A DNA stretch of 64,000 bases from assembly GCA_963576565.1 (NCBI GenBank), contig OY755042.1, forward strand, positions 7,216,372 through 7,280,371. Direction: 5' to 3'. The notes under the pieces were generated by a model, which saw only the letters and a program-made list of their open reading frames with translations, was not told where the DNA came from and ran no database searches. This DNA comes from Aspidapion aeneum (Eukaryota > Arthropoda > Insecta > Coleoptera > Brentidae). Positions 22,277 through 32,751 of this stretch are shown in pieces (position 1 is the stretch's first letter; each line of letters opens with the position of its first letter). Both the position numbers and the translations under genes were made by a program.

Positions 22277-22331
22277 AGAGTCCCTGTATGTTGACACATT
22301 TGGATAAAATATGTTAACATACAGGGACTCT
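22277..22331. mobile_element. 55-bp palindromic insertion with an 11-bp flanking direct repeat
   Basis: AGAGTCCCTGTATGTT and its mirror AACATACAGGGACTCT enclose a spacer of about 23 bp. TAGCAAAGCCT is present directly on both sides (22266-22276 and 22331-22341, one base shared with the insert end). Confidence 0.6.
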
Positions 22332-22508
22332 AGCAAAGCCTGAGTTTGATTTTCTATCTTGGGGGTTATAATTTTTTACATGTTTTCGTCGGTTTCGCAT
22401 CGGAATTTTAAAAATATGGTTTTAACACAGTCTAAAGATCTATTTAATAATGATAGAGTTTCAAGATAGTTTGCATAATAACTTTTTAGTTCTAATTACA
22501 TAAATATA

Positions 22509-23160
22509 CAGTGTGTCCACGTAAGTTGGCGGCATATGGAAAACTTTTTTATTATTAGCTTTACGAAAAAAAGTTATTCTTCATAAAAAGTTCTGCATGG
22601 TCCAAAACCTAAAATACAACCATCAGATGTTAAATTTTTTCAGTCATATTACGAGGTTTGTCAAAAAATGTGATTTTTGCTCTAGAGTAAAGTACCTTTT
22701 TTTTGACAATATTGAAAATTGGTATAAAGAAAATGTGAGAACTTAGCTATTAGAATTAAAAATAGCTTTCAAATATTCAACATTATTTATTTACATTAAA
22801 AAAATATTTTTTTCTACATTTTCTCTGCGATTACGTTGGAAATTTAAGTTTGCACATTAATGCATAATTAATCTAGGATGCAAATAATAATAATGTAAAT
22901 AAACAATGTTGAAAATTTGAAAGCTATTTTTAATTCTAAACATCTTTTCTTTATAACAATTTTCGATATTGTCGGTACTTTACTCTGAAGCAAAAATCAC
23001 ATTTTTTGTCAAACCTTGTAATATGACTGAAAAAATTTAACATCTGATGGTGCATTTTAGGTTTTGGACCATGCAGAACTTTTTATGAAGAATAACTTTT
23101 TTTCGTAAAGCTAATAATAAAAAAGTTTCCCATATGCCGCCAACTTATGTGGACACACTG
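22509..23160. mobile_element. Palindromic MITE, TA target duplication (652 bp)
   Basis: CAGTGTGTCCACGTAAGTTG is mirrored by CAACTTATGTGGACACACTG, flanked by TA (22507-22508 and 23161-23162). The two arms are nearly identical for about 300 bp each, suggesting it is younger than the other TA MITEs here. Confidence 0.8.
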
Positions 23161-23700
23161 TATATATAGTACTCATCGAAATGCCTTTACTGCGTTAGAT
23201 GCGAAACCAAGCGAAACTGAGCTAATCGTTTGATTAAGAACTCTGTAGTTAATTATTAGTTAGTTATAGAACTATGCGGTTCTCGACTTTTGAGGAAATA
23301 GTTCGATCACTTACAAATGCAAATATGCCCATAAATTAATTTAATTTTTTTTCGCAGTTAAGACCATTTCGCTGAGGATGGCAGCATTACCGTTTTAAAT
23401 TTACTTGAAAAAGTGATTTAAAAATAGGAACAAAGGTTACAGAAATCATAAAAAATTAAAGATATTTATTAGTTAGTTACTAATGATTTCTAGAATTATT
23501 TCGTCTAATTACCTAAACTCTAATTAATAATAACGACAACATTAGGTTTAACTTTAAATTTAGTGAATATAAGGAACCATAAAAAAATTCAACAGTATTT
23601 TTTTATAAGTAAAACAAGTTGGAGCAGTGTATTTTTTTTTAAATAAATTAAGACAATATGCCCATAAATTTCGCGTGTGTAACTAGAGTGTAAGGAAATT
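23161..23700. other. No gene recognised
   Basis: AT-rich, closed frames, no repeat identified. Confidence 0.5.
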
Positions 23701-23710
23701 TCTTAGATCT

Positions 23711-23717
23711 TATAAAT
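23711..23717 (+). promoter_or_regulatory. Candidate TATA box
   Basis: TATAAAT followed about 28-33 nt later by TCATTCATTCTCAG, an initiator-like string, and by an ATG at 23784. Candidate only; it rests on motif spacing. Confidence 0.3.
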
Positions 23718-23783
23718 TATTTCAACTTACAACTCATATCATTCATTCTCAGCTTGGTGTTTTCTTTGGCTGGTTGAAATACC

Positions 23784-23795
23784 ATGGGAGGCTTG
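23784..23795 (+). CDS. Candidate four-codon first exon (MGGL), parent gene uncertain
   Basis: ACC-ATG-GGA-GGC-TTG is followed by a strong donor, GTAAGT, in phase 0. TATA box, short leader and a four-codon first exon repeat the layout of the His-rich gene. It could start the plus-strand gene whose later exons lie at 35224, 45798 and 52855, but a second exon carrying the signal peptide (phase 0 to phase 1) would be needed and I did not find one. Confidence 0.25.
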
Positions 23796-26533
23796 GTAAG
23801 TTTTCTGATTAGATTTTTTTTTAAATAATTATATTTGATTTTAATACCGGGTTAATGACGTCGCACAAACTACATGGGGGTCGGGCTTTGGTAGAATGCT
23901 TATAATAATATACTCACGTATTCCATTTAATATCCACCAATAAGTGCCACTCATAGTCTTAGATTTTATTTATTTTTTTACAGTGAACAGACAAGCCCCA
24001 AAAAACACCCCTCTTTTTAAGTGTCAAAATAAAATTTCCCAAAAGAAGCCATGTAGTCCTAGTTTGAAAAAATTTTAGTTCATACACGAATTAAGCCACC
24101 GATATCAAACAAACGGCAAATTATAAAGAAAACTTTGATAGTTTAAACCTATTTGAACATAATAAGTGGGCTTTGTGCAGATTTAACCAAAAAATAACTT
24201 TTTAAAGAATTTCATATTTTATAAATTTATATCTGCTTATGATAACTTGCAACCAAAAAAATCTTCATATGGTTTGTAGCCAAAGACCTTTTCTTATATA
24301 AAATTAGTATAAAATTTTTCAAAAAATATGGCTTAGTCTATAAACAAAATTTTCAAAAATTGCTTTTTTAGCTACATTCAGGAGTCTTAAAGGCCATGTC
24401 TGAGTGATTCGATTTAAACCAAATTATGCTGGTAATCACGAGAAAGTATTGGTCTTCAATTATCTGCAAAATTAAAATTTTTGCGTATTTTGCTTGTAGT
24501 TTCCCTGTGGGCCTATAAGGTCGTCTATAACCAAATCTACTGCGTGAACAAGTTAAGATTTAGGGGGCCTAATTTCCATAAGAGGATACAAAAGAGATAG
24601 AGTATATCATGTATTAAGGGGGCACACTTCGTCCGAAAACTTAACATTTGACAACACTGATATCGCGTTTTTTGCCCAAATCTTTGTTCTAATAGAAATA
24701 GAAAACGAGCAAGCGGAACGAGTCGAAATTTTGAGGGGTAGTTTTTTAAAACATTTTTAACAACCGTATCTTAGCAGTTTTTCGCGAAATCATTTTATTC
24801 AAAAAATATAAAAGAATTTATGGCTAAAACACAACAAATATTTCAAAACAATGTTTGGCATTTCAGTAGCCTAATTGTGTTATAGAAAACTGTAGCGAAA
24901 TTGTTTCGATTTTTGTATTTTTTGGAAATGTACAAAAGAAAATCAAAAATCTAACAAGATACGTTTGAAGATTTTAAAAAAATCTTGCATATGAACAGAA
25001 ATAATATTTCAACTAGTTTTTTATAGAAGAGATCTATTAGGATTTACAAAAGCGTGCTCAATTTTATATTTCATGCAGGACACCAAATCAGACAAGAGCC
25101 ATCAACCCAAAAACATTTATGAATTTCTTTGCATCAACCTCTTGACTGACTGAAGCACCACCCCCATAGACCGCGGGCAAGTCAATTCGATTGAGAAAAT
25201 TTAACTAAGATCACGTGACCCGGATTTTCACATTTTCAGATATTTTGAAAAAATAAAATATCGTTTAATATAAGTTAATATAAGTTAAATGATTATTACT
25301 ATGTATTTAAAGACATAAAATTTTTTCTATTTACAAAACGTTTTTTAAGAGCGGTTCGGTTCGGTTTATAAGATAGGTTTTGATAATTAGTATATTGCTC
25401 AGTTAACAGAACTTCGCTGAGTTGAAAATAAAGCCCTTTTCATTTATTTATTTATTTATTACATAACAAGAGAAGAAAGTGACAAATTTCACACGAGCGT
25501 GAGAAAGTTACTTTCTGTCGAGTTATGGACGCTATTTTTCCTACGAACACTGTTGAACTATACTAATTTTTGTAAAAATTGGTGTTTAATTTTGCGTAAA
25601 TCAAATGAAACTGCTTTTCCGTACGTGTGGGAAAGTAGTTTGCATCACATGTGCGAAAAAGTATTGTGACAGTTAAACACTTTCCATACATGTGCCGAAG
25701 TACTGGAAGTACTTGTAACACATTTGCGAAAAAATTTCTCCACACGGATGAAATTTAATGTTTTCTGAGGATGCAAATCGTGTAAAATCCAACATTTTCA
25801 TATGTGGTCGCAGGAAATAGTAATTTACCTAACCAGTGCGGAAGACGCACACACATTCGTTAAGTATGTAGGTAAAATATTTTTTCTACGAGGTTGTGGA
25901 AACAAAAATAAAGTACGACAATAACAACAACTTATTTATTATATTTAATTTACAATGATTGCCGAAAACTTTACTTCTTATCACAGAACACCAAGGAGGC
26001 TTCTTATCCTGTGCAGCATCTGTGGATCAGGAGATTTTCGTTTTTATATTCTGGATCAATGATATCGGAAGGTCTTTAAATATATTTTGCTCTGGATGTA
26101 TTTGGAGGCAGGCTCATAGTAACATTATGTGTTCCATCCTATTGTGGCTAAGTCTTCTTCGAGATTATCGGTATTTTCTATCACAGTAAATAAACACTTT
26201 TTTCTATTTTTATTTATAAGATGAAATGTCATCCCCTGGTTTTTGTCAAAAAAATAGGCTTTGTTATTTACTCTATTCTTTTATTTTTTTTGTTGCTATT
26301 GAAAAACTAGCCGCCCACTTGTGTTTTTAGGCAAAAATTAACGTCAGTGTCAAACTGAAAATGTGTTGTTTTTGTCATCCCTAAAATTTTAGTAAGGCCC
26401 ACAATTTAGAAACCGAATAGGTGTCCCTAGGACTCTAATATGTAGTGCCACCTATTGACTGATATTTAAATATTTTGCCTTGTTGTCTTTTGCTTAAAAA
26501 ATTGGCTGAATCGAATTTGTCGCCTTAATTAGA
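23796..26533. other. 2.7 kb without a recognised gene
   Basis: AT-rich intergenic or intronic sequence. Short open stretches (25081-25153 after a CAG acceptor; 25959-26189) have no protein family resemblance. A (TTTA)n run lies at 25440-25460. GGTTCGGTTCGGTTTATA at about 25351 resembles short runs near 15536, 19546 and 34300. Confidence 0.45.
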
Positions 26534-26817
26534 TCCGCGATACGCCCGATTCCCTGCGAAAGCATTACAGCGTTGCCAAGAATAACCTTGATAGAGAACT
26601 CCAGGCGCAAGTGGTCCTTGACCTAGGAAGCTCGTAGGTGGTGAGTGGTCGCAGCAAGTGAGGGCAAGAATAATTATTAGATGACTTGATTTTTAGTCCA
26701 CTTTACCATTTATTAAATGTGAGATTTATCTATTAAAACACCGAAATTAGCGAATAAAATTAATCGTCTGTTTGAATACACCATAAATCAAGAACACCTC
26801 AAACGATTTTAACCCAA

Positions 26818-27226
26818 CCCACATAGCACAATCACGTGTTTAACACGTAAAAAAGGCGTGAGAAAAAAAAACGTTGATTTTAATAGCTGCTAGAAAAAAA
26901 CGTTTATTTCATATATGAAAACAAGCTTAATAGGTCACTTATTAACGTTATAAAAAATAACGTTGCTAAAAACTGCGTTGTAATAACGCCATTACCAAAT
27001 TAAAACAGCAATGTTTTTACGTTAGTTGCACGTGATTTTTATCAACGTTAAAATCACATTAGATTTACGCCTTTTCTACACGAATTTTAAAACGCGACTT
27101 GCATGGCTTTTCTACCGAATATTTTTGAGGTTTTACTAGCAGCAGCGCCACCTATTGTCGGCATTTTTTACGTTGACGAAATCTATCAGGCAGTGCTTTG
27201 GCCTCTATACTCTAAAAACCTTTAAA
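26818..27226 (+). repeat. Truncated copy of the CCCACATAGCACAA element
   Basis: Starts CCCACATAGCACAATCACGT and matches the right arm of the element at 43885-44885 in inverted orientation, through GGCAGTGCTTTGGCCTCTA, then stops; the other end is missing. Confidence 0.7.
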
Positions 27227-27270
27227 CAACAAGTAAAATTAAAGAAAGAAAAATAAGAAAAAAGTTTTCT

Positions 27271-27341
27271 GCTTCGGCCGGGTATCGAACCCGGGATCTC
27301 TTGCTATCTAGGCAAACATTCTAATACTAAACCACCGAAGC
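27271..27341 (-). tRNA. tRNA-Gly-like gene or pseudogene, anticodon loop reads AGA
   Basis: The 71-nt minus-strand sequence folds as a tRNA. The acceptor stem is GCTTCGG/CCGAAGC (7 pairs), the anticodon stem TTTGC/GCAAG (one T-G) with loop CTAGATA, and the T arm CCGGG-TTCGATA-CCCGG. The B box GGTTCGATACC is close to consensus, and a T6 run follows the 3' end. The body closely resembles tRNA-Gly (start GC.TCGGTGGTT.AGT, short variable loop), but the anticodon position reads AGA, which would be a serine anticodon. G18-G19 of the D loop are AT and position 37 is T, both unusual, so a pseudogene or tRNA-derived sequence is more likely than a working gene. Confidence 0.6.
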
Positions 27342-27534
27342 CACACATAAATTTTCGGAAAACCTCTATGTATGCGGGCCGCGGTGTCTCAATACAAGAA
27401 CGAGAGACACTCAGGTATTAACTCGACCAAGTCATCCTTTGTTTTACACGTAAATATCTATTTAAAAAGTTTTAACCCTTGTGCTAAAGTAATTAAAACA
27501 CGTTTTTATTTTTAGAATATTTTGATGTTATTCA

Positions 27535-28064
27535 GCAGCACAGCCTTTGCATCATCGTACATCATTTTTGAACCTTCATCGCCCATGATTCATTCTAGGA
27601 TTAAATCTCTTTCTGGAATGGTTCCTCCTCCGATTAACTTTTTGCACCTATACAGTCCTACAGGTACCTAATATAAATCATATAGTGCCTATAAGTGCGG
27701 AGTCGGGTAAATCCGAAAGTGCTCTTAGTGCTACAGCAAACAAAAAAGATTAATATGCGTTTTGAGTAGGACACCTCCTATAGCGAGGTATACAAAGGAA
27801 ACGTCTTCCAAAATCTACAGAAACACATTGGCAAAGTTTGCATTGCATAATGCGATAGCTACGTAAATCATCCACTAGACTTAGACTAACCCTAAAACAC
27901 CAAAAACTCAATATCCAAAATTGTTGTACACACTGTAAAAACCTCTCATGAAAATCTTCAGTTATATGATCAATGAGTCTATGTTGGTACGGGAACAATG
28001 CAGGTGCTTTTGTTCGAAGTATAATTGAGATAAAACTAACTGGCCGGCCAACTTGAGGATCCAA
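27535..28064 (-). pseudogene. Degraded BEL/Pao pol relic (integrase zinc-binding region)
   Basis: Minus-strand frame 28064-27750 contains LFPYQHRLIDHITEDFHERF and QQFWILSF followed by QCKLCQ. This parallels the H-x-H...C-x2-C region (QHRL...HYHKSYL...NFWILS...CKNC) of the intact BEL/Pao element at 54121-59523. A second coding-like stretch (27690-27535) with one in-frame stop was not identified. Confidence 0.45.
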
Positions 28065-28278
28065 TCGCTTTCATTAAAAGGATTTAATTTTATCAAAGGC
28101 TTTGAGCAGATATAATCTTGATAGAATAAACGTGAAATTTCATACCCGTGAATTTAAAAATCAAACAAGTTTCATGGCTAATCGGGCAAAAAGAAGTTTT
28201 TTGTTTCCCTTATATTTTTCCGTGGGTAGCTTAAAAGCTTAACCTCACGGGGGTCCAAGATCTAATGGACACCTAATA

Positions 28279-28326
28279 AGTGTTGACAGTTAACCGTTTC
28301 GTCCTTATGGGACTCCTCAGAACACT
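28279..28326 (-). ncRNA. Type-I hammerhead ribozyme, unit 1
   Basis: On the minus strand: stem I AGTGTT paired with AACACT (6 perfect pairs), core CTGAGGA, stem II GTCC-CATAA-GGAC, core GAAA, stem III CGG-TTAA-CTG (with one G-U), cleavage triplet GTC just before AACACT. Every conserved core base of the CUGANGA...GAAA...UH type is present. Predicted cleavage lies between 28285 and 28284. Confidence 0.88.
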
Positions 28327-28790
28327 GCTGGTCAAGTGACAAATCTTGCGAAGTTAATCAGACGGTTTTGTCTCTAATTAAATGTAAATAGTGAGCGAAC
28401 TATAGCAAGAGGCGCCATCTACCGAGATACGAGAGAAACAAAAAACCAAAAGCAGGGAACAACACTGCTATACAGTGTCGATCAATGAAAAGATCGAATG
28501 CAAATAAAAGAAAACAACTATACTCCGTGACCTACGACAGCTCTGTCTTTTCAGGCCGGATCAACGCATTTTGCATTTTTACCCGTCATCAAGACAGTGA
28601 ACGTCAATCAACGGAATTTTTAAGCCAAATAATACTAACAAACGTGAAATTTCATACCCGTGAATTTAAAAATCAAACAAGTTTCATGGCTAATCGGGCA
28701 AAAAGGAGTTTTTTGTTTCCCTTATATTTTTCCGTGGGTAGCTTGAAAGCTTAACCTCACGGGGGTCCAAGATCTAATGGACACCTAATA

Positions 28791-28838
28791 AGTGTTGACA
28801 GTTAACCGTTTCGTCCTTATGGGACTCCTCAGAACACT
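28791..28838 (-). ncRNA. Type-I hammerhead ribozyme, unit 2
   Basis: Identical over 48 nt to the ribozyme of unit 1 and exactly 512 bp away. Cleavage at both would release a 512-nt monomer with 5'-OH and 2',3'-cyclic phosphate ends, the substrate for circularisation in related elements. Confidence 0.88.
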
Positions 28839-29207
28839 GCTGGTCAAGTGACAAATCTTGCGAAGTTAATCGGACGGTTTTGTCTCTAATTAAATGTAAT
28901 TAGTGAGCGAACTATAGCAAGAGGCGCCATCTACCGAGATACGAGAGAAACATAAAACCAAAAGCAGGGAACAACACTGCTATACAGTGTCGATCAATGA
29001 AAAGATCGAATGCAAATAAAAGAAAACAACTATACTCCGTGACCTACGACAGCTCTTTGTCTTTTCAGGCCGGACCGGACCCCCGTGAGGTTAAGCTTTC
29101 AAGCTACCGACGGAAAAATATAAGGGAAACAAAAAACTCCTTTTTGCCCGATTAGCCATGAAACTTGTTTGATCTTGATAGAATACTTCATGTTATTTTT
29201 AATAATA

Positions 29208-29649
29208 GTTGAGTACATTTGTAGGGTATATTTTAAGAAAAAGCTGGAAAAGGGGTATATTTTTTTATATTTGGCATGGTAGTACCTAACAACCAAAGCT
29301 AAATGTTTATTTGAGGATCGCCGATTGGATTGAGGCTGCCAAAAAAATGAGTTTTCTGTTTTAGGAGAAATTAAATTAATTTTGATTGATTAAGCGGAAC
29401 CTACTCAATTTAAACCTGCAAAAAAATTGACACCTGTCACTGCTTAAAGTGAATTCATCAAAATTAAATTTATTTCTCCAAAAACAGAAAATTATTTTTT
29501 TTTCTTGGCTTTGGCAGCAGCAAACCTTGGATTCTGAGCCGGAAAATCGGGGATCCTCGAACAAAAATTTAGCTTTGGGTCATATGCACTACTATGCCAA
29601 ATATAAAAAATATACCCTTTTTGCAGCTTTTTTTACAAATTTACTCTAC
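29208..29649. mobile_element. Palindromic MITE (442 bp)
   Basis: The arms mirror GAGTACATTTGTAGGG...TTATATTTGGCAT...AAAGCTAAAT...GAGGATC around about 29440. It starts about 20 bp beyond the ribozyme element. Confidence 0.65.
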
Positions 29650-29882
29650 TATAGAACAGAGCAAAGTTTGAGACAGCACCAATTCCGCAAAGTTCTTCCT
29701 TTTACAGAGTCGACTAAACTTAAAATTAACAAAACATCGCCAGTACGTTATAAGGGGTAAGTCCAGGCAAGAAAATCTATCCAGAATACAGGTAACGGGA
29801 TCATAACTCTTAGACACCACGAAAACTTCAAATCTTTCTTCGGGCAAATCTTCATCTACCAGAACACACTAACACTTTAAAA

Positions 29883-30680
29883 AAATTTGACAAAAATGTT
29901 TTTTTTTGATAATTTGTGAAAGTGACCGTGATCCAAATGTACGGACGCCTCTGGAGAGTTAGCCATATTTCTCACATTTTGTGATACACCGTTAAAGTCT
30001 TAGAAAGTTTAGTTCTTACAAAAATTGGATAGATCCTGTAAAAAAAATTATTAGGTTGATGATTTGTTGAAATAATTCCACAAAAACATTTTTTTAATGA
30101 TGAATAGCCCCACCGAGTTGCACATTGTTAAAAAGGAAATTTTACTGTCTATAATAAAGTGTATTATATTTTTTTTTATATTAAGCTTAGTTTCTGAGAA
30201 AATTAGATAAAACTTGTAACAAAAATTACTTATTTTCTGATTTTTTAAAATTGATTTAATTTACGGATGCCTCTAAAGTTTTAATAATAAAACCCATCCG
30301 ACCAAATTATACATCATTTTAAAGGAAATTTTATTGAGTATAACAGCATATAACACATATTTTCTTGTAGACATTGGTTTTTTTTTTAAATCGAATAAAC
30401 CATGGGAAAAACATGGGTCTTTTTTTAACTTTTTTAAATTACTTCAATAAACGGACCCCGCTAGAGAGTTTGCAATCAGTCTAATTCCCATTCAGTTATA
30501 CCTTGTTGAAAAGGAAATTTTATTGTCTACAATAAAGTTTATTTTGCATTTTTCCCTTAGAAGAAGCTTAGTTTTTAAGAAAATTTAAAAAAAACCTCAA
30601 ACTTTCATATTTTGTGGAGTCTAGGGGGGTTTTTGGAGGGTTTTGCTGTCATTTAAAAAGAAACTAATATGATATTATTT
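29883..30680 (+). repeat. Single-arm fragment of the foldback element
   Basis: Matches the right arm of 1197-4189 in the same orientation: two 'ACGGAC..C...GAGAGTT' units at about 29942 and 30453 and the terminal run GGGGGGTTTTTGGAGGGTTTT (30626-30646). Confidence 0.7.
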
Positions 30681-31038
30681 TTTGGTTATATAAATATATG
30701 TTATGAATGCACACCTGTGCCAATTGCAACGATTGTACACTAGACAGGATTGCTCAGTTGCCGAATCTGGCTGCAATCGATGTTCAAGGTCAAACTCGCT
30801 GTTACGTCATCACTTGTGCTGGGCAGAAAGCGCGCCTATTGTTATATTGGATTTTATGTGCTTTTAGAGCTATTTTCTTTATGCAAATTAAATTTTATGC
30901 AAAATTGAGGCATTGTACATTTAAAAATATTGTCTTTACAGGGATGATAAATGATTTTATATTTGAAATATCTGTTAAATAAATTAAATTTAAATACTTA
31001 AAGTGAAAATAAAAGCTACACATATCGTAGTACCTATA
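30681..31038. other. No gene recognised
   Basis: A 91-codon frame (30707-30982) is present but shows no family motif, signal peptide or compositional bias; treated as chance. Confidence 0.4.
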
Positions 31039-31764
31039 CAGGGAGTCCCATAACTTAGGGGCTATAGGCCAGCAGGTGATAGAGGAGGTCATGTCTGATA
31101 AAAAAGTTCCTATAATGCATGGGTCAAAACTCTTTCTTTGTAGAGATATAGAGCATCAAAGTTGGCAATTTTTTAAACTTTTTTGATAATAACTTTTTCA
31201 AAAAACGCAGTAAAAACATGAAATTGGGTAAAGTCGTGTATCAGAACCAGAGCAACAAATTGAAATAAAACTTATTTTGAAAAAAATTAGTCAGTTAATT
31301 TTTTTTTGAAAAAGCTATTTTTTTGGTATAAACTTTTGTAACTGCCATATTAAACGCAATGTTTTTTTTTATATTTTTTGTTAATAAAAACAAGCCTTTA
31401 ACGACACATAATAATAAATAAATATTTTTTAAAAGAATAAGTAAGCAAAAATTAATTTTAAAAAAAATGATTATTTTTTTATACATTTTTGGAGATAATT
31501 TTGACAGCTTGTATCTTCTTAACTTGTAATTTTATTAAAAAAAGGAGTATCACATTTTTGAATCACAATTAGCTGAGCATTCAGCTGTCTTGTGATAGAT
31601 TTGCTTTTTTATGCAAAACCCTTTTTCCCCCACTCTTCTAACATTAAAAATCCTATATCTTAAAAACAGATGTGTGTTGACCCCATGTTATATAAACTTT
31701 TTTTTCGGAAATAACCTCCTCTATCACCTGCTGCACTATGGCCCCCAAGTTATGGGACACTCTG
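31039..31764. mobile_element. Palindromic MITE, TA target duplication (726 bp)
   Basis: Ends CAGGGAGTCCCATAACTTAG and its mirror ...AAGTTATGGGACACTCTG, flanked by TA (31037-31038 and 31765-31766). Subterminal AGCAGGTGATAGAGGAGGT is mirrored on the right. Confidence 0.8.
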
Positions 31765-32702
31765 TATAATTTGTCCAATTGTTTTAAAAGTATGTAAAGA
31801 AATTATTTTGCGATAATAATTAAAAACCGAAATATAGGTAGACGAAAAATTTATTGATTTATTTAACAAATAGACAAAAAACAAAGAGAAAAAAAATGCA
31901 CATAATGTATAGTTTAATTATAACAACCGCTTTTTAAAGCATGTTAAGAGATTATTAATTAGATAATTAAAAAACGGGAATATAGAACATAAAAAAAGTA
32001 TTTACCTATTATATTTAAAAGAAAAACAGAAAAGTACAGATACATACAATAAATTAAAAATATTAATATAAATAATAATATTTAATTTAGAAAAATATTC
32101 ATTTTTAATTCACAATCTTTTGTAATTTTCTTGATAGATATTATTAAACAAACATTTTTTACACACTGTTAACAAACCAAACGTGAAAATGTTTATTTAT
32201 ATATGTCTTTTCTTAGTAGCACTGCACTGAAACAATCCAAAAAACACAAACTATTCAGCGAAATATCAACAAAACTCTCTTGAAAATACGAATAACATCA
32301 TATACAACGAACGTAAACATAGGATTTAGCACAAGTGGTCACGTCACGCTGCTCTCCTCACCCCGCAAAATTTGCTAACACAGGTTAAATGGAACTAAGC
32401 AGTCCTTTATGTCTATAGTCCTTGTGCCAATTGGGACTTTACGGCTGCAATTTGAAATATTTCGGCGCCATCTTGAATATCCCAGCCCCTGTCAACATTT
32501 CGAGGTGGCAACCGGGATATTCGGATTCAGCTGGGCCGAAATAGGGGGAATTGACCATTTGCTAAAAAGCAATATAAATTGCTTCAAGAAAGTGGATTTT
32601 CCGAAATTTTGCCTTAACTATTAAAGAAGAACCCACAAAACTCTGGTAGCTAAGGAAACACAACGTAAAAGTTAAAAAAAAATAAATCATGATGGATCTG
32701 AT
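31765..32702. other. No gene recognised
   Basis: AT-rich first half, more mixed second half. The 71-codon frame at 32409-32624 has no recognisable features. Confidence 0.45.
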
Positions 32703-32751
32703 GCCTGCCTAGCTAGCATATTAGCGTTGAAAACAGTTTTTTATAAATACC

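Larger units (their letters stand above)
28129..29171 (-). mobile_element. Tandem hammerhead-ribozyme retroelement with 14-bp target duplications
   Basis: The element is flanked by the direct repeat ATCTTGATAGAATA (28115-28128 and 29172-29185). Two direct units, each beginning AACGTGAAATTTCATACCCG (28129 and 28641), have a 512-bp period and are nearly identical. A short segment in opposite orientation (about 29070-29171) closes the element, ending AAACTTGTTTG. There is no reading frame of note. Each unit has one hammerhead on the minus strand. Tandem units with a truncated inverted end, ribozyme in each, and variable-length target duplications are the organisation described for Penelope-like element LTRs and for non-autonomous ribozyme retroelements in animals. 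A Penelope RT or GIY-YIG endonuclease is not present, so any mobilisation must be in trans. Confidence 0.8.

Noticed and set aside
25081..25153. Short open stretch after CATGCAG reading DTKSDKSHQPKNIYEFLC and ending in TGA.
   Set aside because: Only 24 codons, phase 0, which does not fit the neighbouring gene, and no known family.
25351..25372. GGTTCGGTTCGGTTT runs (also near 15536, 19546, 34300) considered as telomere-like repeats.
   Set aside because: Only two to three units each, not TTAGG-like, and scattered inside other repeats.
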